The notes under the pieces are model-generated. The model saw nothing but the letters and a program-made list of their open reading frames with translations, was not told the DNA's origin and did not search any database. A DNA stretch of 64,000 nt from Borreliella valaisiana VS116 (GTDB lineage Bacteria > Spirochaetota > Spirochaetia > Borreliales > Borreliaceae). The number at the start of each line of letters is the position of its first letter. The stretch's first letter is position 1. The stretch spans positions 248,001 through 312,000 of the forward strand of contig NZ_ABCY02000001.1 of assembly GCF_000170955.2 (NCBI RefSeq). Reading direction: 5' to 3'. Positions 8,722-19,330 of this stretch are shown here, in pieces. The position numbers and the translations under genes were made by a program.

Positions 8722-11244
8722 ATGTCTAAATACGAATTCATAAAAATTGAAAAAAAATGGCAAGAGTTTTGGGATAATAACAAAACATACAAAGTAGACG
8801 AAGATCCAAGCATACCCAAAGAAAAAAGATTATACATACTCGACATGTTCCCCTATCCTTCTGCCAACGGACTCCATGTTGGCCATCCAGAAGGATACAC
8901 AGCTACCGACATATTTGGAAGATATAAGCTTTTGAATGGATTTCATGTACTTCACCCAATAGGATTTGATAGTTTTGGACTTCCTGCTGAAAATTATGCA
9001 ATACAAACAGGAACTCATCCTCAAAAAAGTACGGAAGAAAATATTAATAAATTTAAAAGACAAATAAAAGCTTTGGGATTTGCCTATGATTGGGACCGAG
9101 AAATTAGAACACATGACGAGAATTACTATAAATGGACACAGTGGATTTTTTTGCAATTATATAAAAAGGGTCTAGCTTATGCAAAAGAAATGCCTGTATG
9201 GTATTGTCCTGAACTTGGAACAGTATTAGCAAATGAAGAGATTATTCAAACTCCAAATGGACCAAAATCTGAGAGAGGATTTCACAACGTAGAAAAAAAA
9301 TATTTAAGACAATGGGTTTTAAAAATTACAAAGTATGCTGAAAGATTGTTAAACGACCTTGAAGAATTAGAATGGCCTGAATCTGTAAAAGAAATGCAGC
9401 GAAATTGGATTGGCAAATCAACAGGAATTGAAATCGATTTTGAAATTGAAGGTTACAATGAAAAAATCAAAGTCTTTACAACAAGACCAGACACAATATT
9501 TGGTATCACATATCTAGTAATAGCACCAGAAAATAAACTAATAGAAAAAATAACAAAAAATAACTTTAAAAAAAATGTCCTAAAATATGTAAAGCACGAA
9601 GAACTCAAAAGTGATCTTAAAAGGACCTCTCTTGAAAAAGATAAATCGGGAGTTTTTACAGGATCTTATGCATTTCACCCAATAACAAACGAAAGAATTC
9701 CAATTTGGGTTGGAAGCTACGTACTAGGAACTTATGGCAGTGGGGCTGTAATGGGTGTTCCGGCGCATGATGAGAGAGACTTTCAATTTGCTAAAAAGTA
9801 TAAATTAAAAATTTTACCTGTAATATCAAAATCAGGGGAAAATGAAATATTAGAAAAAGCATTTATTGATGATGGAATTTCAATAAATTCTCCTAGTGAA
9901 TTTAATAATCTTAAAAATTCTGAAGTAAAAGATAAAGTAATCGAATGGCTTACTAAAAACAACAAAGGAAAAGAAAAAGTTACCTATAAGCTTAGAGATT
10001 GGATTTTTTCAAGACAAAGATATTGGGGAGAGCCTATACCCATTTTGTTTGATAAGCTTGGAAATACAATACCTTTAGAAGAAAACGATCTTCCCTTAAA
10101 GCTTCCAAAAACCGCAAACTATGAGCCTTCTGTAACAGGAGAATCTCCTTTATCAAGGATTAAAGATTGGGTAAAAGTAAAAGATACGGATTTTACAAGA
10201 GAAACAAACACGATGCCTCAATGGGCAGGCTCTTGTTGGTATTATTTAAGATACCTAGACCCAAAAAACCCAAAAGAATTTGCAAGTAAAAAAAAAATTG
10301 AATATTGGATGCCGGTTGACCTATACATAGGTGGAGCCGAGCATACAGTATTACATCTACTTTATTCAAGGTTTTGGCATAAGGTCCTTTATGATCTAGG
10401 ATATGTAAATACCAAAGAACCTTTTAAAAAACTAATAAATCAAGGCATAATAACAGCATTTTCTTATCAAAAAGAAAATGGGAGTTTAATACCCAATGAC
10501 CAAGTTATAGAAAAAGACAATAAATTTTTTGACAAAAAAGATAATAAAGAAGTAACCCAAGTAATTGCCAAAATGTCAAAATCTTTAAAGAACGTAATAA
10601 ACCCAGACACCATTATTAAGGAATTTGGAGCAGACTCAATAAGGATTTATGAAATGTTTATGGGACCACTAACAGATTCTAAACCTTGGAACACTAAAGG
10701 AATTATTGGTGTTTTTAGATTTTTAAACAAAATTTGGAGCTTAAAAGAAAAAGAACTATCAAAAGACAATCCTCCAAAGGAAATAATATCTCAACTACAT
10801 AAAGTAATAAAAAAAGTCACAGAAGACACAGAAAAACTAAATTTTAACACAGCAATCTCTGCCATGATGATATTTATAAATGAGATTCTAAAGTATGAAA
10901 AAAATTATTTAAATATATTCAAACCATTTATCATTATTTTATCCCCATATGCACCCCATTTAGCAGAAGAGCTATGGGAATACATTGGAGAACCCCCTAG
11001 TTTATTCAAAAATTCAAAATGGCCAAAATTTGATGAAAACCTTATTATTAAAGAAACAAAAGAAATTGTCTTACAAATAAATGGAAAAATAAAAGACAAA
11101 ATTTTACTAAACAAAGAGATAGATGAAGAAGAACTAAAAGAAATAGCAATGAAAAATAGCAAAATAAAACCAAGCTTATTTAATAAAAAAATAGTAAAAA
11201 TAATTGTAATTAAAAACAAGCTTGTCAACATAGTGACAAAATAA
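8722..11244 (+). CDS. leuS: Leucyl-tRNA synthetase
   Basis: Charges tRNA-Leu with leucine. At 840 residues it is full length for bacterial LeuRS. The class I signatures are complete: the HIGH-type HVGH at residues 52-55 and KMSKS at about 617-621. The inserted CP1 editing domain is present, recognisable by TTRPDTIFG (about residue 253 on) and GVPAHDERDFQF (about 340). The C-terminal anticodon-binding and small C-terminal domains follow. The start ATG is preceded by AGAGG at 8713-8717. It directly follows a tRNA-Leu gene. The next gene begins 13 bp after its stop. Confidence 0.97.
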   Translation: MSKYEFIKIEKKWQEFWDNNKTYKVDEDPSIPKEKRLYILDMFPYPSANGLHVGHPEGYTATDIFGRYKLLNGFHVLHPIGFDSFGLPAENYAIQTGTHPQKSTEENINKFKRQIKALGFAYDWDREIRTHDENYYKWTQWIFLQLYKKGLAYAKEMPVWYCPELGTVLANEEIIQTPNGPKSERGFHNVEKKYLRQWVLKITKYAERLLNDLEELEWPESVKEMQRNWIGKSTGIEIDFEIEGYNEKIKVFTTRPDTIFGITYLVIAPENKLIEKITKNNFKKNVLKYVKHEELKSDLKRTSLEKDKSGVFTGSYAFHPITNERIPIWVGSYVLGTYGSGAVMGVPAHDERDFQFAKKYKLKILPVISKSGENEILEKAFIDDGISINSPSEFNNLKNSEVKDKVIEWLTKNNKGKEKVTYKLRDWIFSRQRYWGEPIPILFDKLGNTIPLEENDLPLKLPKTANYEPSVTGESPLSRIKDWVKVKDTDFTRETNTMPQWAGSCWYYLRYLDPKNPKEFASKKKIEYWMPVDLYIGGAEHTVLHLLYSRFWHKVLYDLGYVNTKEPFKKLINQGIITAFSYQKENGSLIPNDQVIEKDNKFFDKKDNKEVTQVIAKMSKSLKNVINPDTIIKEFGADSIRIYEMFMGPLTDSKPWNTKGIIGVFRFLNKIWSLKEKELSKDNPPKEIISQLHKVIKKVTEDTEKLNFNTAISAMMIFINEILKYEKNYLNIFKPFIIILSPYAPHLAEELWEYIGEPPSLFKNSKWPKFDENLIIKETKEIVLQINGKIKDKILLNKEIDEEELKEIAMKNSKIKPSLFNKKIVKIIVIKNKLVNIVTK

Positions 11245-11257
11245 AAAGAGGCATAAT

Positions 11258-13561
11258 ATGGACTTTGAAAGTCTAAGCATTAAATATAAAGGAATTATAT
11301 TTACAATATTTATATTAATTACTATTTTTTTAGGATTTTTTTTAAAAAATCTTAAATTCGATGCAAACATCTTAAAACTTATTCCCAAGACTAAAGAAAC
11401 TGAAAGCTTAATAGACATTGACAAAAGCAATTCACTTTTATCTACAATAGTAATATTTCAAGATAAAAAAAATATTTTCAATAAAAAAAATTTTGAAATA
11501 ATAAACAGTGTAATCAATGAAATAACCAAAATTTTAAAAGTATCTCCGAATGCCGTTACAAGCATATTTTCTTATTTTCCGCAATTTAAAAAAGAAACCT
11601 ACACAGATAAAGATATAGAAGAAATAAAAAATAAAATAAAGTCAACTCCATTTGTAAAAAACACATTCTTAGGCAACTCAGAAAATTTAATATACTTCAT
11701 AATAATCCCATCAGAAAGTGATAAAATCAATTTCAGTAGAAATTTAAAAACCGAACTGGATGAAATGGAGAAAACAATTAAAAAACATGAAACAAACGAC
11801 CTAAAGTTGTATCTTACAGGAGATTTAATAGTAAGAGAAAAAATATTAAACTACATGGTTGAAGACTTCAAGATCTTAGGCCCACTTGCTACTTTTGTAG
11901 TAATAATTTCACTTTATCTTATTATAAAAAATCTAATTGGTGCATTAATTCCTATTTTTATTGCCTTATTATCATTAATTTGGACTTTTGGAATTAAAGG
12001 ACTTGTACAATCCCCCATTACGGTACCCGAAACTTCAATGATTGTTTTACTTATTTCAATCGGATGCGCTAATGCTGTACACATAATAAATGGAATATTT
12101 AAATTAATAAAAAAAGAACAACTCTCAACAGAATCAATAAAAACAACAATTAAAAAACTTAAAACACCTATTCTGCTAACATCTCTTACAACTGCATTTG
12201 GATTCTTATCTCTTACAACCTCTTCAATTAATGCTTACAAAACAATGGGTATTTTCATGTCAATTGGGGTAATTATATCAATGACAATCTCATTAACCGT
12301 TTTACCTGGAATAATAACATTAATCCCATTTGCAAAAAAAAAGTCTCTTGAAAAACAAAGAGAAAATAAACTACATAAAATATTTTTCCTTGAAAGACTT
12401 GCCAAACTAAATACACAAATAACAAAGTCTATATTAAAAAGAAAATATACATCCTCCATAATAGTCCTCATCATACTAGGAATTTCTATTGCGGGTCTTT
12501 TAAAGATCGAAATCAATTTTGATGAAAAAGATTACTTTAAAGAAACTACAAATGTAAAAAAAACATTAAATCTAATGCAAAAAGAAATGGGGGGAATATC
12601 AATTTTCAAAATAGAACTTGAAGGTAAACCTGGTGAATTTAAAAATGCTAAAGCAATGCAAACCTTAGATTTAATTACAGATAAGCTTGATGCATTTTCC
12701 TCAAAAACTCAATCCAGCTCTATTAATGGAATTTTAAAATTTACAAATTTTAAAATTAAAAAAGAATCCCCACTAGAGTACAAACTACCTGAAAACAAAA
12801 CTATACTAAACAAACTAATAAATTTAATAGATAGAAGCGATTGGACTAAAGACAATAAAAAAATGTATATTAATGATGATTGGTCATTAATATCTATTAT
12901 AGTAAGAATTGAAGACAATTCAACCGAAGGAATAAAAAAATTTGAAAAATATGCTATTAAAACAATTAATGAACATATGGAAAATAGTAAATATCATTTC
13001 TCAGGAGTATATGATAAGGTATTAATAGCTAAAACAATGGTAAGAGAGCAGATTGTAAACATTATAACAACTCTTGGATCAATAACACTATTACTTATGT
13101 TTTTCTTTAAATCTATAAAAACCGGAATAATTATTGCAATCCCAGTGGCGTGGTCAGTGTTTTTAAATTTTGCTGTAATGAGATTATTTGGGATAACCTT
13201 AAACCCCGCAACAGCAACAATTGCATCTGTAAGCATGGGAGTAGGAGTAGATTATTCAATCCATTTTTTCAACACATTTATTTTGAAATACCGAAAAAAT
13301 CAAATCTATAAAACTGCACTTCTTGAATCAATACCAAGTGTATTTAATGGAATATTTGCAAATTCCATTTCTGTTGGAATAGGATTTTTAACACTAACAT
13401 TTTCGGCCTATAAAATAATATCAACCCTTGGTGCAATAATTGCTTTTACAATGCTAACAACATCTCTTGCATCGCTAACTCTTCTTCCATTATTAATTCA
13501 TTTATTTAAACCTAGAGTTAAACTAGCCACAAACAACAATTTTAAAAAATTAAAACAATAA
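11258..13561 (+). CDS. MMPL/RND-superfamily membrane protein
   Basis: A 767-residue protein with the RND/MMPL plan: an N-terminal membrane helix (about residues 10-30), a soluble loop to about 200, five or six helices to about 365 (including a sterol-sensing-like region), a second helix at about 395-415, a second large loop, and a final block of helices (about 600-755). GVGVDYSIHFFNTF near residue 660 is the conserved TM motif of this family. These proteins export lipids or small molecules by proton exchange; the substrate here is unknown. No partner membrane-fusion protein is adjacent. Its 3' end overlaps the convergent lon gene by 12 bp. Corresponds to BB0252. Confidence 0.88.
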   Translation: MDFESLSIKYKGIIFTIFILITIFLGFFLKNLKFDANILKLIPKTKETESLIDIDKSNSLLSTIVIFQDKKNIFNKKNFEIINSVINEITKILKVSPNAVTSIFSYFPQFKKETYTDKDIEEIKNKIKSTPFVKNTFLGNSENLIYFIIIPSESDKINFSRNLKTELDEMEKTIKKHETNDLKLYLTGDLIVREKILNYMVEDFKILGPLATFVVIISLYLIIKNLIGALIPIFIALLSLIWTFGIKGLVQSPITVPETSMIVLLISIGCANAVHIINGIFKLIKKEQLSTESIKTTIKKLKTPILLTSLTTAFGFLSLTTSSINAYKTMGIFMSIGVIISMTISLTVLPGIITLIPFAKKKSLEKQRENKLHKIFFLERLAKLNTQITKSILKRKYTSSIIVLIILGISIAGLLKIEINFDEKDYFKETTNVKKTLNLMQKEMGGISIFKIELEGKPGEFKNAKAMQTLDLITDKLDAFSSKTQSSSINGILKFTNFKIKKESPLEYKLPENKTILNKLINLIDRSDWTKDNKKMYINDDWSLISIIVRIEDNSTEGIKKFEKYAIKTINEHMENSKYHFSGVYDKVLIAKTMVREQIVNIITTLGSITLLLMFFFKSIKTGIIIAIPVAWSVFLNFAVMRLFGITLNPATATIASVSMGVGVDYSIHFFNTFILKYRKNQIYKTALLESIPSVFNGIFANSISVGIGFLTLTFSAYKIISTLGAIIAFTMLTTSLASLTLLPLLIHLFKPRVKLATNNNFKKLKQ

Positions 13562-15970
13562 TTTAATGACCTCGCGCATATTATCCACAAGATAAAAATT
13601 AATACCATTCTTAATGTTAATAGGAATCTCTTCTAAGTCCACTTTATTTGCCCGGGGAACAATAATGTGTTCTACACCACTACGCTTTGCTGCAATTATT
13701 TTTTCTCTAAGGCCCCCTATCATCATTACATTCCCAGTAAGAGAAAGTTCTCCTGTCATAGCCAAATGGGGCCTAACAACCTTATTAAGAGCAAGAGAAA
13801 TAAAAGCACTAGCTATTGTAATTCCTGCAGAAGGCCCATCTTTTGGAGTAGCTCCTTCTGGAATATGTAAATGAATAATATTTTTTTCAAAAAAGGATTT
13901 GCTAATACTTAGATCTCCTTTAATACTATTAACATAAGTATAGGCAATATTAGCAGATTCCTTCATTACGTCTCCAAGCCTACCTGTCAATTTAATTCCA
14001 CCTACCTTGGACTCTGTCTTTACAGTCTCAATTATTAAGGTCGAACCTCCATAATTTGTCCAAGCAAGACCCATTACCATCCCAGAATACATAGCATTAG
14101 GCATGCTTTCCTTTCTAAAAACAGGTACACCAACATATTCTTCTAGATTATCATTAGAAATTTGATAGGATTTGACCTCAGTATTCTCAATAAGCTTTCT
14201 TGCAACCTTTCGTACAATTTTGTTTAAATATTTTTCAAAATTTCTTACCCCATTATCTCTTGCATACTCTTGCGCAATTTGAACAAGAGCTGAACTTTGA
14301 AATTTTAAAGAATCTTTATCAACTCCGTTTTCACTTAAAACTTTAGGAATTAAATACTTTCTTGCAATCTCTATTTTTTCGTTATCAACATATCCAGAAA
14401 CTTCAATAACCTCCATTCTATTTAACAAAGGTCTTGGTATTGTTTCAACAGAATTAGCAGTTAAAATAAAAAATACATTCGAAATATCAAAAGGAAGGTC
14501 AAGATAATGATCTCTAAATTTAACATTCTGCTCGGGGTCTAAAACTTCAAGAAGAACTGAAAAAGGATCCCCATAATTTGAAGCAGAAATTTTATCCACC
14601 TCATCAATTAAAAAAACAGGAGAATTTGTCTTAGTAATTCTTAAGCCTTGAATAATTTTGCCAGGCAGAGCCCCAACATAAGTTCTTCTGTGCCCTTTAA
14701 TCTCTGATTCATCGCGCATTCCACCAACAGAAAATCTAAAAAACTTAGTGCGCAAAACTTTTGCAATAGCTGCCCCAATAGAAGTTTTCCCCACGCCAGG
14801 AGGCCCTACTAAAAGAATAATAGCCCCTTTTTGAGTCTTTCTTAATTTAAGAACAGAAATATATTCAATAATTCTATCCTTAACTTCCGTCATACCGTAA
14901 TGAGTTTTGTCTAAAATTTTTTTAGATTTTTGCAAATCTAATTTATCAAAATTAATTTTCAAATTTCGCCAAGGAAGCTCAGTAATAAGTTCAAGATAAT
15001 TTCTAATAACAATATATTCAGCCGAACTTGTCTCAAGAAGTGAAAATTTTTCCAACTCTTTTTCAACGACCTCTAAAGACTCTCCTTTCAAATCTAAAGC
15101 CCTTAATTTAGTTTTAAGTTTTTCTAAATCGCTGTTTTTTTTATCACCTATACCAAGTTCAGCTTTAATAGCTTTAAGCTGTTCTTTTAAAAAAAACTCT
15201 TTTTGTTGTTTCTCTAATCTCTCTTGAATGCCCTTAGCAATTTTATTTTGAATTTCAATTAAATTAAGCTCTTCATAAATTAGCTCTAAAACTTTTTTAA
15301 GCCTATCTTTTACATTCAAAGTTTCAAGAACTATTTGATGATCATTTTTTGAAGATGAAATAGTACTGGCCACAATATCACATAATTTACCCTTATCTTC
15401 AATATTAACCATATTTAATTGAACTTCCGGCATTTTTCTATGTGAAAATATCTCTTTGGTTCTAAGCAAAATACTACTGTAAATTGCTTTTGATTGAATA
15501 TCATCTTTTCTAACTGGAATTTGTTTTAAATAATCAATTTCAATTATGGGAAACTTATCATTAAGAACAACTTTAATAAATTTAATCCTATCAAAAGTTG
15601 AAACAAATATATTGTAACCACCATCTGGAAGATTAATTTTCTTTATTATCTTTCCAGTAACTCCAACAGAATAAATATCTTTACTATAATCAATAATTAA
15701 TTTCTGTTGAGCATTATTATTGTTTTTTCCTAAAAATTTATCATTTAAAACAAACAAAGCAATGATTCCATTCCCTTTCATAGCGTAATCAATTGCTTTC
15801 ATGTCAGAATCAGAGATTATAACAATTGGAATAAACATCCCGGGGAAAACTGGATGGGAAGGAACCGCTATTAAAGGAACTCTTGCGGGTTTATTAGAAT
15901 GAGGCAAAATCCCAGCTACAGCTTTTTCTTTCTTTTTATCTCCCACCTTAGCTTTTTTAAATTCATCCAT
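13550..15970 (-). CDS. lon: ATP-dependent protease Lon
   Basis: An 806-residue Lon with the N-terminal substrate-binding domain (about 35-230), a coiled-coil section, the AAA+ module with Walker A GPPGVGKT at about residue 390 and Walker B FLIDEVDKI, and a C-terminal protease domain. The catalytic Ser lies in PKDGPSAG (about 713) and the Lys in the KIIAAKRSG region (about 758), so both members of the dyad are present. It degrades misfolded and regulatory proteins in the cytoplasm. The start ATG follows AGGAG by 12 bp. Corresponds to Lon-1 (BB0253) of B. burgdorferi, which has a second Lon elsewhere. Confidence 0.96.
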   Translation of the reverse strand: MDEFKKAKVGDKKKEKAVAGILPHSNKPARVPLIAVPSHPVFPGMFIPIVIISDSDMKAIDYAMKGNGIIALFVLNDKFLGKNNNNAQQKLIIDYSKDIYSVGVTGKIIKKINLPDGGYNIFVSTFDRIKFIKVVLNDKFPIIEIDYLKQIPVRKDDIQSKAIYSSILLRTKEIFSHRKMPEVQLNMVNIEDKGKLCDIVASTISSSKNDHQIVLETLNVKDRLKKVLELIYEELNLIEIQNKIAKGIQERLEKQQKEFFLKEQLKAIKAELGIGDKKNSDLEKLKTKLRALDLKGESLEVVEKELEKFSLLETSSAEYIVIRNYLELITELPWRNLKINFDKLDLQKSKKILDKTHYGMTEVKDRIIEYISVLKLRKTQKGAIILLVGPPGVGKTSIGAAIAKVLRTKFFRFSVGGMRDESEIKGHRRTYVGALPGKIIQGLRITKTNSPVFLIDEVDKISASNYGDPFSVLLEVLDPEQNVKFRDHYLDLPFDISNVFFILTANSVETIPRPLLNRMEVIEVSGYVDNEKIEIARKYLIPKVLSENGVDKDSLKFQSSALVQIAQEYARDNGVRNFEKYLNKIVRKVARKLIENTEVKSYQISNDNLEEYVGVPVFRKESMPNAMYSGMVMGLAWTNYGGSTLIIETVKTESKVGGIKLTGRLGDVMKESANIAYTYVNSIKGDLSISKSFFEKNIIHLHIPEGATPKDGPSAGITIASAFISLALNKVVRPHLAMTGELSLTGNVMMIGGLREKIIAAKRSGVEHIIVPRANKVDLEEIPINIKNGINFYLVDNMREVIKLLF

Positions 15971-15993
15971 AAAATTTGAAATCTCCTAAGTTA

Positions 15994-16022
15994 ATTATAA
16001 CAAAACAAATATTTTATGGAAA
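15994..16022 (-). promoter_or_regulatory. Candidate sigma-70 promoter of lon
   Basis: On the minus strand a perfect TATAAT (15994-15999) lies about 24 bp before the lon ATG, with TTTCCA (16017-16022) 17 bp further upstream as a partial -35 box. No CIRCE or other heat-shock operator is seen. The rest of the 282-bp gap to recJ is A/T-rich and holds no gene. Confidence 0.5.
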
Positions 16023-16252
16023 TTCATTTAATAATATTTTTTTTTATTATAAAATAATAAAATGAGAATTTGCACAGTTAAAATTATAACCCTAAATTTA
16101 TATTGTGGTAAAAATTACAATCTACTAAAGCTTCACCATTCAATAATAAAAACACAATGACTACTAATTAAAATTAATAATTAATCTATGGTGAAATTAG
16201 TAAAGAAGAATCCTTAAAAAATCGATTAAAAAAATAAATTCTAGAGAAGTAA

Positions 16253-18379
16253 ATGAAAATTTGGAAACAAAAAGTAATTAATATACAACCTGAAGAATTA
16301 TCTCGCATTGTTAAACAATATAATATCAATCATTTTGAAGCAACTTTGCTTATAAATCGAGAAATCAAAGAAGAAGATTTCATGTTTTTCCTCGAAGACA
16401 GCGTAAATTTACTGCACAACCCATTTTTATTAAAAAATATAGATAAATTTATAAACAGAATTAATAAAGCAATTAAAGAGAATGAAAACATATTAATCTT
16501 TGGAGATAAAGATGCTGATGGAATCACAGCAACAATAATAATGTATGAAACTCTTAAAGATTTTGGACTTAATGTTAGCTATAAAATACCTTCAAATGGA
16601 GAATTTTATGGACTTTCAAACGAATTAATTAACATGGCTTTAGAAAAAAAAATCTCTTTAATAATAACTGTTGATAATGGTATCTCTAGTATTGAAGAAA
16701 TAAACTATGCAAATTCAAAAGGAATAGAAATAATAATCACAGACCACCACCTTCCAAGCGAAGATTTTCAAACTGAAAGCATAGTTATAAATCCTCATCT
16801 AAAAGATGACAAATATCCATTCAAAGAAATAGCGGGATGTTGCGTAAGTTTTAAAACTTGTCTTGCTCTTAGCATGTCCTTCACAGATCTTTATTCTAAA
16901 AACCTTGTATTTTTATTTTTAGAAAAAACAGACAGTGAAATTATTCTTCATGCAGTAGAAATAAACAACTATACTTTAAAACAATATCTAAGATTAAATA
17001 ATAAGAATGACTCTTTAATCAACTTAAACAAACTGGAAAAATTTGTACAAAACAAATATATAGTAATCTTTAACAAAGAAGATCAAGGTCAATTACTAAA
17101 TAAACACTTCAAAAGAAGCATAAATATGAACACAATTGATATCAGTGAAAATTTCATAAAAAAATACCCAAATTTTAGAAAAAAAACATTAAAAGACTTA
17201 ATTCAAGCAACTAAGTACTTTAAATATAAAAAAATTGAGATCAAAGACAAGCTTTACTACATATTTTACAATTTAATTTTTGAAATTAATAAAAATTTAA
17301 TTCAAAAATGTTTAAAAAGACTTAGCTTTGTTGCAATAGGAACAATAGCAGACAATATGCCTATTATTAATGAAAACAGAATAATCCTAAAAGTGGGGCT
17401 TAAAGAAATTGCACTAAGAGAAAGAATGCCTATTAATTATCTATTAAAAGATGCAAACATATTAACAAAACCCAATATAACCGCAACGGACATTGCATAT
17501 AAAATTGCACCAATACTAAACTCAACAGGAAGGCTTGAAAAAGCAGATATTGCAATAAATTTTTTACTAACTAACGACATTAATCAAATAGAAAATAAAT
17601 TTAAAGAAATAAAAAAAATCAACGAACTGAGAAAATATAAAGAAGAAAAAGCTTGGAATTCACATAGTAAAAATACTATTTTAAAAAACGATAAATTTAT
17701 AGTCTGCTATGATAAAAATACCCCAAAAGGAATAAGTTCCAGAATTGCAACTAGACTTTCTTCCTACTACCAAAAAGTTGCTATTTTTCTAACAAAGCAA
17801 GATAATATTATTAAAGGATCAATTAGGTCAAACAATAAAATTAATTCAAAAGCACTAATATCAATAGTGCCTTCTCATTTAATAATAAATTCAGGAGGAC
17901 ATAAAGCTGCCGCTGGGTTTACATTGCATGAAAATTTACTCGAAAACTTTATTAAAGAATTAGAATATGCAACTACAAAAGTTGAATATGAAACTACTAA
18001 TGAAAACGAATCAATATCAATAGATGCTATTCTTCCAAAAGATTTAACAAAAGATTCTCTTTTTAAAACAATAGAAATATTTGAACCTTATGGATATGAA
18101 TTTAGAGAGCCAATATTAATGATGGAAAATGCTTACCTTCAAGAACTCAAAATAATTGACAAAAATCATAGCTCAAAACATATAAATATGCGCATTAAAT
18201 CACAAAACGATTACTATAAAGCTATTTTTTTTAACGGAACAAAAAAAATAGAAGAATTAAATATAAAAGAAGATCAATATTTAGACATCATTTTTACAGT
18301 TAACGAAGATTTTTATTCCCCAAGAGAAAAAATTTTGAAAATCATAGACATAAAAAAGAGTGCTCAAACCAATGTATAA
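16253..18379 (+). CDS. recJ: Single-stranded-DNA exonuclease RecJ
   Basis: A 708-residue 5'-3' exonuclease of the DHH superfamily used in recombination and mismatch repair. Metal-binding motifs are complete: FGDKDADGITAT (about residues 83-94), the DHH of ITDHHLPSE (about 164-166) and the DHHA1 motif GGHKAAAGF at about 549. A lysine-rich, low-complexity insert at about 215-350 makes it longer than the typical 560-580 residues. A possible binding site AGAGAAG precedes the ATG. The end overlaps the start of the next gene by 8 bp. Confidence 0.94.
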   Translation: MKIWKQKVINIQPEELSRIVKQYNINHFEATLLINREIKEEDFMFFLEDSVNLLHNPFLLKNIDKFINRINKAIKENENILIFGDKDADGITATIIMYETLKDFGLNVSYKIPSNGEFYGLSNELINMALEKKISLIITVDNGISSIEEINYANSKGIEIIITDHHLPSEDFQTESIVINPHLKDDKYPFKEIAGCCVSFKTCLALSMSFTDLYSKNLVFLFLEKTDSEIILHAVEINNYTLKQYLRLNNKNDSLINLNKLEKFVQNKYIVIFNKEDQGQLLNKHFKRSINMNTIDISENFIKKYPNFRKKTLKDLIQATKYFKYKKIEIKDKLYYIFYNLIFEINKNLIQKCLKRLSFVAIGTIADNMPIINENRIILKVGLKEIALRERMPINYLLKDANILTKPNITATDIAYKIAPILNSTGRLEKADIAINFLLTNDINQIENKFKEIKKINELRKYKEEKAWNSHSKNTILKNDKFIVCYDKNTPKGISSRIATRLSSYYQKVAIFLTKQDNIIKGSIRSNNKINSKALISIVPSHLIINSGGHKAAAGFTLHENLLENFIKELEYATTKVEYETTNENESISIDAILPKDLTKDSLFKTIEIFEPYGYEFREPILMMENAYLQELKIIDKNHSSKHINMRIKSQNDYYKAIFFNGTKKIEELNIKEDQYLDIIFTVNEDFYSPREKILKIIDIKKSAQTNV

Positions 18380-19316
18380 AATACAAAAAACCTTACTTAT
18401 ATTTTACATTCTAGCAATAGAAAATATAAATTCAGAAATAACAAATACTATTCCTAAGGTCCAATATAAAAAAGAGGCATTTCAAGGAGATTACATATAC
18501 TTTGCAAGCAATGAAAACTTTAAAAAGTTATCACTTTTAAGCACAAATAAAAATCCAATCATAAGCTCTTCCCCATTTAAATTTACAGTAGGAAATAAAA
18601 TTTACTACATAGCATTTATGGGAATTACACCAATGATAAAAGAAGGCAAAAGAAAAATTCAAATAGAATTCAAAAATAAAAGCTATATCAAAGAAATAGA
18701 AATAAAAAAATTCAACTTCAAAAAAACAAAAATTAGTTTTAATAAAGAAAAAGCTAAGCTTATTACCCAAAAAAAATCAACAAAACAAAAAGAACAAGCT
18801 TTGACTTTATGGAATATTATTGGTAATATTGGAGATACAACAATATACCACTATGATGCGTTAGTCAAACCAATAAAAGATCAATACGTTATAACAAGTC
18901 ACTATGGAGATTTAAGGCTTTACATGTATGGTAATAAAAAAATTTCAAATTATACAATGCACAACGGAATTGATTATGCCCCATTTAAAAGAGAAAATAC
19001 TCCAATTTTTGCTGCTGGCAAAGGAAAAATTGTATTTGCACGAAATAGAGAACTAACGGGCAATACCCTTATAATACAACATTTACCGGGTGTATTTACA
19101 ATTTACCTTCACCTCTCAAAATTAGAAATAGGTGAAAATAAAATAGTTAGTGCTGGCGAATACATTGGACATACCGGAAATACGGGCCTCTCAACAGGTC
19201 CTCATTTACACTTTGAAGTAAGAATTAATGGCATAGCAATAAATCCAGATTTCCTTTTAAATGGCATGCTTATTGACAAAAATAAAATAATAAATAATAT
19301 TAAAAGAATAGAGTAA
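18372..19316 (+). CDS. Exported M23 (NlpD-like) peptidase
   Basis: About 314 residues: a hydrophobic N-terminus that looks like an uncleaved or weak signal peptide ([15 protein letters not shown]), a lysine-rich middle part (about 60-145), and a C-terminal M23 domain with both zinc motifs, HNGIDYAP and HLHFEVRI. It may cut peptidoglycan peptide bridges in the periplasm. ATG at 18372 is chosen; a GTG at 18360 is in frame but lacks the binding-site spacing. Overlap with recJ and a 14-bp gap to rpsU suggest a recJ-M23-rpsU operon. It is the second of three M23 genes here. Corresponds to BB0255. Confidence 0.88.
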   Translation: MYKIQKTLLIFYILAIENINSEITNTIPKVQYKKEAFQGDYIYFASNENFKKLSLLSTNKNPIISSSPFKFTVGNKIYYIAFMGITPMIKEGKRKIQIEFKNKSYIKEIEIKKFNFKKTKISFNKEKAKLITQKKSTKQKEQALTLWNIIGNIGDTTIYHYDALVKPIKDQYVITSHYGDLRLYMYGNKKISNYTMHNGIDYAPFKRENTPIFAAGKGKIVFARNRELTGNTLIIQHLPGVFTIYLHLSKLEIGENKIVSAGEYIGHTGNTGLSTGPHLHFEVRINGIAINPDFLLNGMLIDKNKIINNIKRIE

Positions 19317-19327
19317 AAGGAGGTGAT
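19316..19327 (+). promoter_or_regulatory. Extended Shine-Dalgarno sequence of rpsU
   Basis: AAAGGAGGTGAT is complementary over 12 bases to the standard 3' end of bacterial 16S rRNA. It overlaps the stop codon of the gene upstream, and its AGGAGG core sits 7 bp before the TTG start of rpsU. It is much longer than the 4-6 base sites used by the other genes here. Confidence 0.8.
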
Positions 19328-19330
19328 TTT

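Noticed and set aside
8830..9156. Minus-strand frame of 108 residues in leuS
   Set aside because: Overlaps the HIGH-motif region of leuS; a shadow frame.
16132..16195. 8-bp inverted repeat (TTCACCAT ... ATGGTGAA) between lon and recJ
   Set aside because: 48 bases separate the arms, and such short repeats are frequent by chance in this composition; no clear relation to either promoter.
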